DNA from: Aeromonas rivuli
Lineage (GTDB): Bacteria > Pseudomonadota > Gammaproteobacteria > Enterobacterales > Aeromonadaceae
Direction: 5' to 3'
Assembly (NCBI RefSeq): GCF_000820045.1
Contig: NZ_CDBJ01000055.1
Location: forward strand, 62,001-126,000
Length of the DNA: 64,000 nt
Below are positions 21,757 through 30,878 of this stretch, in pieces; position 1 is the first letter of the stretch; the number at the start of each line of letters is the position of its first letter. Under the pieces are notes generated by a model. It searched no databases. It was not told where the DNA came from and saw only the letters and a program-made list of their open reading frames with translations. A program made the translations under genes and the position numbers.

Positions 21757-21833
21757 AGGGGCGTAGTTCCAATTGGTAGAACAGCGGTCTCCAAAACCGA
21801 TGGTTGCGGGTTCGAGTCCTGCCGCCCCTGCCA
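21757..21833 (+). tRNA. trpT: tRNA-Trp (anticodon CCA)
   Basis: A 77-base cloverleaf: acceptor AGGGGCG pairs with CGCCCCT, the D arm contains AATTGGTAGA, the anticodon loop reads CTCCAAA with CCA at 21791-21793, the T loop is TTCGAGT, and the CCA tail is encoded. It resembles E. coli trpT closely. Confidence 0.98.
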
Positions 21834-21839
21834 TTTTTA

Positions 21840-21868
21840 GAAAGGCCAGCTCATTGAGCTGGCCTTTC
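21840..21868 (+). terminator. Terminator after tRNA-Trp
   Basis: GAAAGGCCAGCTC and GAGCTGGCCTTTC form a perfect 13-pair stem around ATT; the following bases are moderately T-rich. Confidence 0.75.
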
Positions 21869-22301
21869 GCATTTCTGCGTTTCCTGCTCTCCAGGGCGAC
21901 CTTGCTCGTTTGTTTCCCCTGACGCCTGCTGCTCACCCCCGGTGCCCCCTGCTTTTCGATGGCTTGGCCAGGTCGCCCTTCACTCGTCCCTGTTGCCGTT
22001 TTCTACCCTGCGGTTTCCGGCAATGGTGCCATCCGTTTCCTTGCGCGACACCACATGGACTGTGCCACCCAGTGCCGGGAGGTTGCGTGAGCGGTTCGTC
22101 GGCCTGGCTGCTCCAGCCGCAGGCGGGCGGCCTGCCTCATTGTGCGTTTTGCTCTTCGGTGGGCGTGGTGGCGGGCACCGCCTATTGACCTATCAAAAAT
22201 TAAGCAGTGGCGGTTCATGGTCGGGTGTTTCCGGTCGATATAGACCACATAAGGTGTGCAGTTTTTATTTGACACCCTCTCTACCGTTATGAGGAGTTTC
22301 C
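21869..22301. other. Intergenic region before the dCache chemoreceptor
   Basis: Open frames are present on both strands but none has a start signal or a recognisable product. The last 120 bases are AT-rich and likely hold the promoter of the chemoreceptor gene. No repeat or RNA seen. Confidence 0.4.
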
Positions 22302-24191
22302 ATGAACCTTTCCCTTCGCGGCAAGTTGCTGGCGACCAGTTTGGGGGTCGTAGTGCTGACTGTCTGCCTGCTGGGCTCGATCGTCTACTTCAGCCTGAAG
22401 AGCCAGACCCTGAATGCCATCGACAGCGAGGCACGCAACTACGCTGGCGCCTACGCGGAAGGGATAGGCAACTGGATGCAGGACAGGCGGGAGAGCCTCA
22501 GTGCCCAGGTGGATGTGATAGCCCGCTATCCGGAGGCGGATCTTGTGTCTCATCTGCAGCAGACCCTGCGCTCCGGTGGCTTCGGACTGGCATACTACGG
22601 CTCGACCGAGGGGGTGATGACCCGCAACGATCCCTCCCTCAACAAGGGCAACTACGACCCGCGCGAGCGCCCCTGGTACCAGGATGCGGTCAAGGTGGGC
22701 GGGCTCATCATCACCGAACCCTATGTCAGCGTCACCATGCAGCAACTGGTGGTCACCCTGGCCGCGCCCGTGATGCAGCAAGGCAGGCTGGCCGGCGTGG
22801 TCGGTGCCAACCTGGCATTGGACAAGTTGATCAAGGACGTGCTGGCCATGCGGGTACAGGGGGATGGCTACGCCATGTTGCTGGACAAGAACGGCCTCAT
22901 CGTCACCCATCCCGACCAGGCGCTGACCCTGAAGCGGAGCCAGGATCTGGATGCCAATCTGGATGTCGCCCATCTGCAAGCCATGAGTCAGCAGGGGTCA
23001 CTGCAGGAGGTCGAGATAGGCGGCCAGGCCAGCATGGTGCTGGTGCGGGCCATTCCCAATACTGACTGGCTGCTGACCATGGTCATGAAGCGGGATGTAT
23101 TGCTGGCCCCCCTCGACAGCCTGCTCTGGCAGCTGGTGATGATAGGCGGCGGCCTCTTGCTGCTGTTTGGGCTGATCCTGACCAGCACCTTCAAGTACCT
23201 GTTCCAAGATCTGGGCCGGGTGGCGAGCGCTCTCAATGACATCGCCCATGGCGAGGGCGATCTCACCGTCCAGATCCAGACTCGCAGCCAGGATGAGGTG
23301 GGCCAGCTTGCCCGCAGCTTCAACCAGTTTGTGGCCCGGTTGCACGGTATCGTCAGCCGGCTGCGGGAGGTGGGTCAGCAACTGGCCGAACAGTCTCGCA
23401 GTCAGGCAGCCGGTGCCCAGGCCCGCAGCCAGCAGGTGCGTCAACAGCAGGACGAGATCGTCATGGTGGCCACCGCGGTGACCGAGATGGCGTCAGCCAC
23501 CCAGGAGATAGCGGGTAATGCCGAATTTGCTGCCACCACCTCGGGGGAGGCGGTCAAGCTGGCCGTCGCCGGTCAGTCCCAAGTCGGTCAGAGTCAGCGC
23601 AGCATCACCGGGCTGGCGGACGAGGTGGCCGATGCCAGCCAGATCATCCACGAGCTCGATGCCCACGCCCAGAAGATCAGCGGCATCCTGGCCACCATCA
23701 GCGGCATCGCCGAGCAGACCAACCTGCTGGCGTTGAACGCCGCCATCGAGGCGGCCAGGGCCGGTGAGCAGGGCCGTGGCTTCGCCGTGGTCGCCGACGA
23801 GGTACGGGTACTCTCCAAGCGGACCCATGACTCCACCGACGAGATCCAGCAGATGATAGAGACACTGCAGCAGACCACTCGCCGAGCGGTGAGCGGCATG
23901 GAGACCAGTCGTCAGCTGGCGGGCACCAGCGTCGAGGATGCGGAATCGGCCAACCAGAGCCTGAGCCGGATCAACGAGGCCATCGGCACCATCAGCGACA
24001 TGGCGACCCAGATAGCGGCGGCAGCGGAGGAGCAGACCTCGGTCACCGGCGAGATCAGCCGCAACACCGAAAATATCCGCCATGTCTCCCAGGAGCTGGC
24101 CGAGCAGGCGCAGGAAGAGGCGGCTCAGGCCGCCGAGCTCAAGTCGTTGACCGAGCGCCTGGCCGAGGAGTTGGGGCGCTTCCGGCTCTAA
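22302..24191 (+). CDS. Methyl-accepting chemotaxis protein with dCache sensor
   Basis: The 629-residue inner-membrane receptor has a first membrane helix at about 12-33, a periplasmic double-Cache domain, a second helix at about 275-298, a HAMP domain and a signalling coiled coil with the [20 protein letters not shown] tip. The sensor contains [12 protein letters not shown] (118-129) and TEPYVS (138-143), the positions that hold amino acids in dCache_1AA sensors, but the aspartate expected in GVVGxDL is Asn170 ([10 protein letters not shown]). It may sense an amino-acid-like ligand with altered preference. No C-terminal CheR pentapeptide is seen. GAGGAG precedes the start. Monocistronic. Confidence 0.93.
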   Translation: MNLSLRGKLLATSLGVVVLTVCLLGSIVYFSLKSQTLNAIDSEARNYAGAYAEGIGNWMQDRRESLSAQVDVIARYPEADLVSHLQQTLRSGGFGLAYYGSTEGVMTRNDPSLNKGNYDPRERPWYQDAVKVGGLIITEPYVSVTMQQLVVTLAAPVMQQGRLAGVVGANLALDKLIKDVLAMRVQGDGYAMLLDKNGLIVTHPDQALTLKRSQDLDANLDVAHLQAMSQQGSLQEVEIGGQASMVLVRAIPNTDWLLTMVMKRDVLLAPLDSLLWQLVMIGGGLLLLFGLILTSTFKYLFQDLGRVASALNDIAHGEGDLTVQIQTRSQDEVGQLARSFNQFVARLHGIVSRLREVGQQLAEQSRSQAAGAQARSQQVRQQQDEIVMVATAVTEMASATQEIAGNAEFAATTSGEAVKLAVAGQSQVGQSQRSITGLADEVADASQIIHELDAHAQKISGILATISGIAEQTNLLALNAAIEAARAGEQGRGFAVVADEVRVLSKRTHDSTDEIQQMIETLQQTTRRAVSGMETSRQLAGTSVEDAESANQSLSRINEAIGTISDMATQIAAAAEEQTSVTGEISRNTENIRHVSQELAEQAQEEAAQAAELKSLTERLAEELGRFRL

Positions 24192-24205
24192 ACCGGCAAG
24201 CAAGA

Positions 24206-24233
24206 AACAGGGCAGCCCGCGGGCTGCCCTGTT
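24206..24233. terminator. Bidirectional terminator between the chemoreceptor gene and blc
   Basis: AACAGGGCAGCCC and its exact complement GGGCTGCCCTGTT flank a two-base centre. The converging genes both end at it, 14 and 0 bases away. Confidence 0.75.
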
Positions 24234-24761
24234 CTATTTCGGCGTCGGGGCAGGGGCCTGCCTGACCCAAATAAGCTGGTCGGTGGCAAAGCCCAGCCCC
24301 CTGGCCTTGGCGATCAGCGCATCCACCTTGGCCTTGGGCGGCTGGGGGGAGCGGGAGAGGATCCACAGGTAGTCGTGGTTGTAGCTGGTCACCAGGGAGA
24401 GCTGGTAGTCGGGGTCCAGATCGATGACGTTGTAGCCGCCGTAGAAGGGGCCGAAGAAGCTCACCTTGAGCCGCGCCTCGTCAGGACTACCGACGAAGTA
24501 GGCTTTGCCTTCGGCCTCCCGCCAGTTGCCATCGCTCTGCAGGCCGCGGTTGAGCACCTTGACGCCGCCGTCGTCACGCAGGCTGTAGCTGGCGCTCACC
24601 TCTTCCAGCCCCCGCTCGAAGCTGTGGTCGAGACGGGCGATTTCGTACCAGGTGCCGAGGTAGCGATCGAGCTGGAAGCCGGTGACGGGGCGGATGCCGT
24701 CGGCGAGGCCGGTGCAGGCCGTCAGTAGCCAGGCGGTGAGCAGACAAAGCAGTGAACGCAT
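24234..24761 (-). CDS. blc: Outer-membrane lipocalin lipoprotein
   Basis: Blc-type bacterial lipocalins are outer-membrane lipoproteins that bind fatty acids or lysophospholipids and help membrane maintenance. The 175 residues start with a lipoprotein signal ending in the lipobox LTAC (Cys16). The lipocalin motif GTWYEIARLDHSFERGLE and the later DPDYQLSLVTSYNHDYLWIL segment match E. coli Blc. It is convergent with the chemoreceptor gene and lies 16 bases downstream of the yqhC-like gene on the same strand. Confidence 0.93.
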   Translation of the reverse strand: MRSLLCLLTAWLLTACTGLADGIRPVTGFQLDRYLGTWYEIARLDHSFERGLEEVSASYSLRDDGGVKVLNRGLQSDGNWREAEGKAYFVGSPDEARLKVSFFGPFYGGYNVIDLDPDYQLSLVTSYNHDYLWILSRSPQPPKAKVDALIAKARGLGFATDQLIWVRQAPAPTPK

Positions 24762-24777
24762 GGGGGATCCCTCTCTG

Positions 24778-25680
24778 TTAGCCTTCGATGATGTGCAACT
24801 GGCCTTCCCGGAAGCGGGAGGCCTGATCCGTCGGCGTGCTGCCGAAGAAGCGCTTGTACTCCCGGCTGAACTGGGAGTTGCTCTCGTAGCCGACCCTGGC
24901 CGCCGCCGCCCCCGCCTTGATGCCGTCGTGCAGCATCATCATGCGCGCCTTGTGCAGGCGAAACGACTTGATGTACTGCAGGGGCGAGGTGGCGGTGACC
25001 GCCTTGAAGTGGTGGTGGAAGGCGGAGACGCTCATGTTCACCTCCCGGGCCAGCTCCTCCATGGTCAGGGTGTCGGCGTAGCGCGCCTCTATCATACGCA
25101 GCACCCGGGCTATCTGGCCCACATGATTGTGACGATTGGCCAGCGCCTGCAGCGCCGGGCCGCCCCCCTCGTGCAGGGCGTAGAACAGCATCTCCCGCAC
25201 CGTCTGCGGCCCCAGCACCCGGGCGTGGTGGGGCTTGTCCATCAGATCGATCAATCGCTCGGCGGCACAGAACATGTCTTCGGACAGGGGGACAGAGTGC
25301 ACGCCGCTCTTTTGCACAGCCGGGGCGGGCAGGGCATCCCCCAGCTCCAGCAGCAGTTCTTGCAGGGTGGCGACGTTGATCTCCAGGGAGAAGCCGATGA
25401 GGGGCTGCTCGGGGGAGGCGAAGCACTCGCACTCGCAGGGCAGCGGCAGTGTCATCAGCAGGTAGTGGCTGGGGTCGTAGCGAAACACCTGATCCGCCAG
25501 ATAGCCCACCTTGTGTCCCTGCAATATGACGATCATCCGGGGCTGGTAGAGCACGGGCGTGCGGCCGTGATACTCGGTGGTGTAGATGAGGTTCACCTGA
25601 TCCACCGGGGAGGGGGTGATGCCCGGGGTGGTGACGTGGCGGGCCAGCCTGGCGGCGAGATCGGCGTAACGGTTGGACAT
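24778..25680 (-). CDS. yqhC: AraC-family activator, YqhC-like
   Basis: The 300-residue cytoplasmic regulator has an AraC N-terminal domain of the YqhC type (VLYQPRMIVILQGHKVGYL) and a C-terminal pair of helix-turn-helix motifs (TMEELAREVNMSVSAFHHHF and ARVGYESNSQFSREYKRFFG). E. coli YqhC activates the adjacent aldehyde reductase gene yqhD in response to reactive aldehydes, and here too it is divergent from a yqhD homologue. The start at 25680 is the family start; the open frame extends far upstream on the minus strand but that part is antisense to yqhD. Confidence 0.88.
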   Translation of the reverse strand: MSNRYADLAARLARHVTTPGITPSPVDQVNLIYTTEYHGRTPVLYQPRMIVILQGHKVGYLADQVFRYDPSHYLLMTLPLPCECECFASPEQPLIGFSLEINVATLQELLLELGDALPAPAVQKSGVHSVPLSEDMFCAAERLIDLMDKPHHARVLGPQTVREMLFYALHEGGGPALQALANRHNHVGQIARVLRMIEARYADTLTMEELAREVNMSVSAFHHHFKAVTATSPLQYIKSFRLHKARMMMLHDGIKAGAAAARVGYESNSQFSREYKRFFGSTPTDQASRFREGQLHIIEG

Positions 25681-25824
25681 GGTCGCTCCGGGTGGATTCT
25701 GATGGTTTGTAGAAATAGGCAAACAATGTGCAGAATGTTGCCTTGATGGTAGGTGTTGTCTGTAGAAAAATGCAATCAACATTTTGCGGCCAGGCCGCCG
25801 GACTATCAGAAGAAGGCAATGTCG

Positions 25825-26988
25825 ATGAACAACTTTACTCTCCATACCCCCACCAAGGTGCTGTTCGGCAAGGGCCAGGTGGCCCAGCTGCGCGGCCAGA
25901 TCCCGGCCGACGCCCGTGTCCTCATCACCTACGGTGGCGGCAGCGTGGTGCGCAGCGGCCTGCTGGCGCAGATCCGCAGCGAGCTGGCGGGCCTGACCCT
26001 GTTCGAGTTCGGCGGCATAGAGCCCAACCCGGCTTACGAGACCCTGATGGGGGCGGTCGAGCTGGCCCGTGCCGAGCAGATCGACTTTCTGCTCGCCGTC
26101 GGCGGCGGCTCGGTGCTCGATGGCACCAAGTTCATCGCCGCCGCCGCTCACTACGATCTGGCCAGGGAGCCCTGGCACATCCTCGAGACGGTCGGTGGCG
26201 AGGTGGCTTCCGCCATTCCCTTGGGCGCCGTGCTGACCCTGCCGGCCACCGGCTCCGAGATGAACATGGGGGCCGTCATCACCCGCAGAAGCAGCGGCGA
26301 CAAGCAGCACTTCTTCTCGCCGTTCGTGATGCCGCGCTTCGCCGTGCTGGATCCCGTGCTCACCTACACCCTGCCGGCCCGCCAGGTGGCGAACGGCGTG
26401 GTGGATGCCTTCATCCACACCCTGGAGCAGTACCTCACCTACCCGGTCAACGCCAAGGTGCAGGATCGCTTCGCCGAAGGCCTGCTGCTGACCCTGGCTG
26501 AAGAGGGCCCCCAGGCGCTGGTGGAGCCGGAAAATTACGACGTGCGCGCCAACATCATGTGGAGTGCCACCCTGGCGCTCAACGGCCTGATCGGGGCCGG
26601 CGTGCCCCAGGACTGGGCCACCCACATGCTGGGCCACGAGCTGACCGCCCTGCACGGCCTCGACCACGCCCAGACCCTGGCGGTGGTGCTGCCCGCCCTG
26701 CTCGCTGCCAAGCGTGAACAGAAGCACGCCAAGCTGCTGCAATACGCCGAGCGGGTCTGGGATCTGCGCAGTGGCAGCGAAGAAGAGCGTATCGACGGCG
26801 CCATCAAAGCCACCCGCGACTTCTTCGAGCGGATGGGGGTCAAGACCCGGCTGCGGGACTACGGCCTGGCCGACGCCAATATCGACACCCTGCTGGCCAA
26901 GCTCGAAGAGCACGGCATGACGGCGCTCGGGGAACACGGTGACATCGACCTGGTGCAGAGCCGGCATATTTATGAAGCCGTCTGGTAA
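25825..26988 (+). CDS. yqhD: NADPH-dependent aldehyde/alcohol reductase
   Basis: YqhD is an iron- or zinc-dependent group III alcohol dehydrogenase of the cytoplasm that reduces toxic short-chain aldehydes with NADPH. Motifs include LITYGGGSVVRSGLLAQI, AVGGGSVLDGTKFIA for the coenzyme, and the metal-binding histidines in HMLGHELTALHGLDHAQTL. Starting at ATG 25825 gives 387 residues, the E. coli length, and MNNFTLHTPTKVLFGKG; GAAGG lies at a good distance. The ATG two codons earlier is too near the ribosome site. Confidence 0.95.
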   Translation: MNNFTLHTPTKVLFGKGQVAQLRGQIPADARVLITYGGGSVVRSGLLAQIRSELAGLTLFEFGGIEPNPAYETLMGAVELARAEQIDFLLAVGGGSVLDGTKFIAAAAHYDLAREPWHILETVGGEVASAIPLGAVLTLPATGSEMNMGAVITRRSSGDKQHFFSPFVMPRFAVLDPVLTYTLPARQVANGVVDAFIHTLEQYLTYPVNAKVQDRFAEGLLLTLAEEGPQALVEPENYDVRANIMWSATLALNGLIGAGVPQDWATHMLGHELTALHGLDHAQTLAVVLPALLAAKREQKHAKLLQYAERVWDLRSGSEEERIDGAIKATRDFFERMGVKTRLRDYGLADANIDTLLAKLEEHGMTALGEHGDIDLVQSRHIYEAVW

Positions 26989-27030
26989 GGGGAGTATTCA
27001 CCTTACCACCGCACTAAACGACTGACAGTA

Positions 27031-27072
27031 GGGGCCGGATCCTGCCATTTTGGCGGGGGATCGGCCCCTTCC
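27031..27072 (+). terminator. Probable terminator of yqhD
   Basis: GGGGCCGGATCC and GGATCGGCCCC form a long stem with one bulge, and an inner GCCA/TGGC stem, followed by TTCCTT. It lies 42 bases beyond the stop. Confidence 0.7.
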
Positions 27073-27075
27073 TTG

Positions 27076-27137
27076 TTACGAAACCGTTACTTTTACCCTG
27101 TTCACTCCGATATCTGCGATTGGAGTGAATTTCGTAA
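27076..27137. repeat. Nested inverted repeat upstream of pntAB
   Basis: TTACGAAA (27076-27083) and TTCACTCC (27101-27108) are answered by GGAGTGAA (27122-27129) and TTTCGTAA (27130-27137), so two eight-base stems stack with a 17-base bulge on one side. No T run follows, so it is not an ordinary terminator. Role unknown; a protein site or an RNA element are both possible. Confidence 0.5.
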
Positions 27138-27495
27138 GAACAAAAAGCGCTAAGATAGAGGGCCAGCAAAACATTTTTTTTGACTGGTTGGATCACTTTT
27201 TCCAGTGCTTTTTACTGGTATAAGTAGCTAATTTGGTTTGTTTTTTTAAATCACGGTCCTGGATGGGCTGATTTCTGTACGCGTACCATCCGGACGGCGG
27301 TTGTAATAAAACTCCAAAATTTGATACTAATCACCTTCGCACCTGAAAAGCGGGGGCCTGACCATGACAGGAGGTTGCGGAAGAGCCTGCTGATTTTCAT
27401 AACAAAGAGTCCTTGGCCTGCAATTTGGCCGCGCCTTGTTTCGCGAGAGATGAGACACTAGGTCGCGATTATTTATTAACCATCAGGGAATAGTC
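27138..27495. other. Long leader region of pntAB
   Basis: Some 350 bases without a gene precede pntA. TATAAG at 27219-27224 is a possible minus-10 box, but no good minus-35 was found. A second stem, GGATGG (27261-27266) with CCATCC (27286-27291), is visible. A nine-codon frame at 27364-27393 (MTGGCGRAC) has GGGGG at a workable distance. The length and structure suggest a regulated 5-prime untranslated region, but I cannot match it to a known riboswitch class. Confidence 0.4.
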
Positions 27496-29019
27496 ATGCA
27501 GATTGGAATACCGAGAGAGAGTCTCGCCGGTGAGACCCGGGTCGCAGCGACCCCGGCCACCGTTGAGCAGCTGAAAAAGCTCGGCTTCGAGGTTGCTGTC
27601 GAGACTGGCGCCGGCCAGCTGGCCAGCTTCGATGACGCCGCCTTCGAGGCTGCCGGTGCCAGCGTGGTGCCGAGCGTCTGGCAAGCCGACCTTATCTTCA
27701 AGGTCAACGCCCCGACCGACGCCGAGATCGCCGAAATTAAAGATGGTGCCACCCTGGTGAGCTTCATCTGGCCCGCTCAGAACCCCGAGCTGGTCAAGAA
27801 GCTGTCGACACGCAACATCAATGTGATGGCGATGGACATGGTGCCGCGGATCTCCCGTGCCCAATCCCTCGACGCCCTCTCTTCCATGGCCAACATCGGT
27901 GGCTATCGCGCCGTGGTCGAAGCAGCGCACCAGTTTGGTCGCTTCTTCACCGGTCAAATCACCGCAGCCGGCAAGGTACCCCCTGCCAAGGTCTTGGTGA
28001 TCGGCGCCGGTGTGGCCGGTCTGGCTGCCATCGGCACCGCCGGTTCCCTGGGCGCCATAGTGCGTGCCTTCGATACCCGGCTGGAAGTGGCCGAGCAGAT
28101 TGAGTCCATGGGGGGCAGTTTCCTCAAGCTCGACTTCGGCGGCGAAGATGGTGCCTCCAGCGATGGTTACGCCAAGGTCATGTCCGATGAGTTCATCAAG
28201 GCCGAGATGGAGCTGTTTGCCCAGCAGGCCAAGGAAGTGGACATCATCATCACCACCGCCCTGATCCCGGGTCGTCCTGCTCCCAAGCTGATCACCAAAG
28301 AGATGGTCGACAGCATGAAGCCGGGTTCGGTGATCGTGGACTTGGCAGCGGCCACCGGTGGCAACTGTGAATACACTGTGCCGACCGAGTTGTTCGTGAC
28401 CCCGAACGGCGTCAAGGTGATCGGTTACACCGACCTGCCTGGCCGCCTGCCTGCCCAATCCTCCCAGCTCTACGGTACCAACCTGGTCAACCTGATGAAG
28501 CTGATGTGCAAGGAGAAGGACGGCCAGGTTGCCATCGACTTCGAGGACGTGGTTCAGCGCAACATGACGGTGATCCAGGCCGGTGACGTGACCTTCCCGC
28601 CCCCCGCCATTGCCGTCTCTGCCGCGCCGCAAAAACCGGCAGCCGCCCCGCTCAAGAAGGCCGAAGCCAAGAAGCCATCCAACAAGAAGTATGTGTTTGG
28701 TGCCCTCGGCATCGCCGCCTTCGGTTGGGTCGCCGCCGTGGCACCCGCCGCCTTCTTGTCCCACTTCACCGTATTTATCCTGGCCTGTGTGGTCGGTTAC
28801 TACGTGGTGTGGAACGTATCTCACTCCTTGCACACGCCGCTGATGTCGGTCACCAATGCCATCTCCGGCATTATCGTGGTCGGTGCCTTGCTGCAGATTG
28901 GTCAGGGTTCGACACTCGTCACCGCGCTCTCGTTTGTCGCCGTGCTGATTGCCAGTATCAACATCTTCGGTGGCTTCACCGTGACTCAGCGCATGCTGAA
29001 GATGTTCCGTAAGGATTAA
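27496..29019 (+). CDS. pntA: NAD(P) transhydrogenase subunit alpha
   Basis: PntA with PntB couples proton entry to hydride transfer from NADH to NADP. The 507-residue product has the NAD-binding domain I (start [20 protein letters not shown], Rossmann motif [20 protein letters not shown]) and four C-terminal membrane helices after a linker rich in Pro, Ala and Lys. Length is close to E. coli (510). AGGGAATAGTC precedes the start. pntB follows after 11 bases. Confidence 0.97.
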   Translation: MQIGIPRESLAGETRVAATPATVEQLKKLGFEVAVETGAGQLASFDDAAFEAAGASVVPSVWQADLIFKVNAPTDAEIAEIKDGATLVSFIWPAQNPELVKKLSTRNINVMAMDMVPRISRAQSLDALSSMANIGGYRAVVEAAHQFGRFFTGQITAAGKVPPAKVLVIGAGVAGLAAIGTAGSLGAIVRAFDTRLEVAEQIESMGGSFLKLDFGGEDGASSDGYAKVMSDEFIKAEMELFAQQAKEVDIIITTALIPGRPAPKLITKEMVDSMKPGSVIVDLAAATGGNCEYTVPTELFVTPNGVKVIGYTDLPGRLPAQSSQLYGTNLVNLMKLMCKEKDGQVAIDFEDVVQRNMTVIQAGDVTFPPPAIAVSAAPQKPAAAPLKKAEAKKPSNKKYVFGALGIAAFGWVAAVAPAAFLSHFTVFILACVVGYYVVWNVSHSLHTPLMSVTNAISGIIVVGALLQIGQGSTLVTALSFVAVLIASINIFGGFTVTQRMLKMFRKD

Positions 29020-29030
29020 GGGGGTTTAAC

Positions 29031-30515
29031 GTGTCTCAAGGACTGGTAACAGCATCCTATATCGTTGCCGCCGTGCTCTTCATCCTCAGTCTCGCCGGAC
29101 TGTCGAAGCAAGAAACGGCCAAGCATGGCAACCTGTTCGGTATCGCGGGGATGGCTATCGCCCTCGTCGCCACCGTACTCAATCCGGAAACCAGTGGTGT
29201 GCACTGGATCATTCTGGCCATGGTCATCGGCGGCGCCATCGGCGTGCGGCTGGCACTCAAGGTCGAGATGACCGAGATGCCCGAGCTGGTGGCGGTGCTG
29301 CACAGCTTCGTGGGGATGGCGGCGGTGCTGGTGGGCTTCAACAGCTTTATCGATCTGCACCCCTCCGCACCGGCGGCTGTCGTGGTCTCTGTCGGTTCCA
29401 ATCTGGATGCGACCCTGGCCGCGGCCCGGGCGGCGTTCGAGCAGGCGGCCAGTGCCGCTCAGGCCGAGCACCTCACCGGCGCCATGCTGAACATCCACCT
29501 GGTGGAAGTCTTCCTCGGTATCTTCATCGGCGCCGTGACCTTCACCGGTTCCATAGTGGCGTTCGGCAAGTTGCGTGGCCTGATCTCCTCCAAGCCGCTG
29601 ATGCTGCCCCATCGCCACAAGCTGAACCTGCTGGCCGTGCTGGTTTCGCTGGCGCTGATGGTGCACTTCGTCAACGCCGGTGGCTCCACCATGGCGGTGG
29701 TGCTAATGACCCTGATCGCCTTCGCGTTCGGCTGGCATCTGGTGGCCTCCATCGGTGGCGCCGACATGCCGGTGGTGGTCTCCATGCTCAACTCCTACTC
29801 CGGTTGGGCGGCGGCGGCGGCGGGCTTCATGCTCTCCAACGACCTGCTGATCGTGGTCGGTGCCCTGGTGGGCTCCTCCGGTGCCATCCTCTCTTACATC
29901 ATGTGTAAAGCGATGAACCGCTCTTTCATCTCGGTTATCGCCGGTGGCTTCGGCTCCGACGGTGTCGCCTCTACGGCTGATCAGGAGATGGGTGAATACC
30001 GCGAAACCAACGCCGAAGATGTGGCCGACATGCTGAAGAACGCCAGCTCCGTCATCATCACTCCGGGCTACGGCATGGCGGTGGCGCAGGCCCAGTACCC
30101 GGTGGCCGAGATCACCCAGAAGCTGCGGGATCGCGGCGTCAAGGTGCGCTTCGGTATCCACCCGGTTGCCGGTCGTCTGCCAGGTCACATGAACGTGCTG
30201 CTGGCGGAAGCCAAGGTGCCGTATGACATCGTTCTGGAAATGGACGAGATCAATGACGACTTCACCGATACCGACGTGGTACTGGTGATCGGTGCCAACG
30301 ACACCGTCAACCCGGCCGCCATGGAAGATCCGGGCAGCCCCATCGCCGGCATGCCGGTGCTGGAAGTGTGGAAAGCGCAGAACGTCATCGGCTTCAAGCG
30401 CTCCATGAACACAGGCTATGCCGGTGTCCAGAACCCGCTGTTCTTCAAGGAGAACACTCAGATGCTGTTTGGCGATGCCAAGGCCAGCGTCGAGGCTATC
30501 CTCAAGGCGCTCTGA
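29031..30515 (+). CDS. pntB: NAD(P) transhydrogenase subunit beta, with an internal insertion
   Basis: PntB holds the proton channel helices and the NADP-binding domain III ([21 protein letters not shown]). The start is GTG behind AAGGGGG. At 494 residues it is about 32 longer than E. coli PntB. The extra stretch lies between the segments [10 protein letters not shown] and [10 protein letters not shown], where an Ala-rich piece of about 43 residues replaces roughly nine in E. coli. The insertion falls in a loop between membrane helices, so activity is probably kept. Helices and NADP site look intact. Confidence 0.96.
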   Translation: MSQGLVTASYIVAAVLFILSLAGLSKQETAKHGNLFGIAGMAIALVATVLNPETSGVHWIILAMVIGGAIGVRLALKVEMTEMPELVAVLHSFVGMAAVLVGFNSFIDLHPSAPAAVVVSVGSNLDATLAAARAAFEQAASAAQAEHLTGAMLNIHLVEVFLGIFIGAVTFTGSIVAFGKLRGLISSKPLMLPHRHKLNLLAVLVSLALMVHFVNAGGSTMAVVLMTLIAFAFGWHLVASIGGADMPVVVSMLNSYSGWAAAAAGFMLSNDLLIVVGALVGSSGAILSYIMCKAMNRSFISVIAGGFGSDGVASTADQEMGEYRETNAEDVADMLKNASSVIITPGYGMAVAQAQYPVAEITQKLRDRGVKVRFGIHPVAGRLPGHMNVLLAEAKVPYDIVLEMDEINDDFTDTDVVLVIGANDTVNPAAMEDPGSPIAGMPVLEVWKAQNVIGFKRSMNTGYAGVQNPLFFKENTQMLFGDAKASVEAILKAL

Positions 30516-30540
30516 TCCAGGTCACAGCAAGAGTATTCAA

Positions 30541-30560
30541 GGGGGCCAAGGCCCCCTTTT
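30541..30560 (+). terminator. Terminator of pntAB
   Basis: GGGGGC and GCCCCC form a stem around CAAG, followed by TTTT, 25 bases after the pntB stop. Confidence 0.8.
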
Positions 30561-30878
30561 CTGTGCCTGTCGTTTGGCGTTCTGATGGCGTCGGGCCCTG
30601 TGGTGCCTTGCTCTGAGCATGTCTCATCACCTGACAGACGCCAGGTGGTGGCCTCGTTGAAGTGGATGGCCGAGCGCGATAGCCACTCGGCCCTCACTGC
30701 CGATTCTTCAGATTTGATCCCGCCATTATTCCCAGGGCTTGGTTGTGGTAATCGCTCAAAAGTCGGGCATAATGCCTGCCATCACGCCGGGGTTTATCAA
30801 CTAATTTTTAGTTTTCCCGCAATATTTAGTATGTCGGACATAGAAGAGGCGCCGCGCCAGACCATGGAGCACTTGCAG
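30561..30878. other. Intergenic region between pntB and the cysteine desulfidase gene
   Basis: The reading frame of the next gene stays open through this stretch, but family alignment places that gene's start at its end. No separate gene, repeat or RNA was recognised. The AT-rich part at 30795-30830 probably holds the promoter of the downstream gene. Confidence 0.4.

Noticed and set aside
21910-22292. Open frames of about 90-116 codons between tRNA-Trp and the chemoreceptor gene
   Set aside because: No start signals, composition unlike the neighbours, and no recognisable domains.
25731-26967. Minus-strand frame extending the yqhC-like gene to 729 codons
   Set aside because: The extra part is exactly antisense to yqhD; the AraC-family start lies at 25680.
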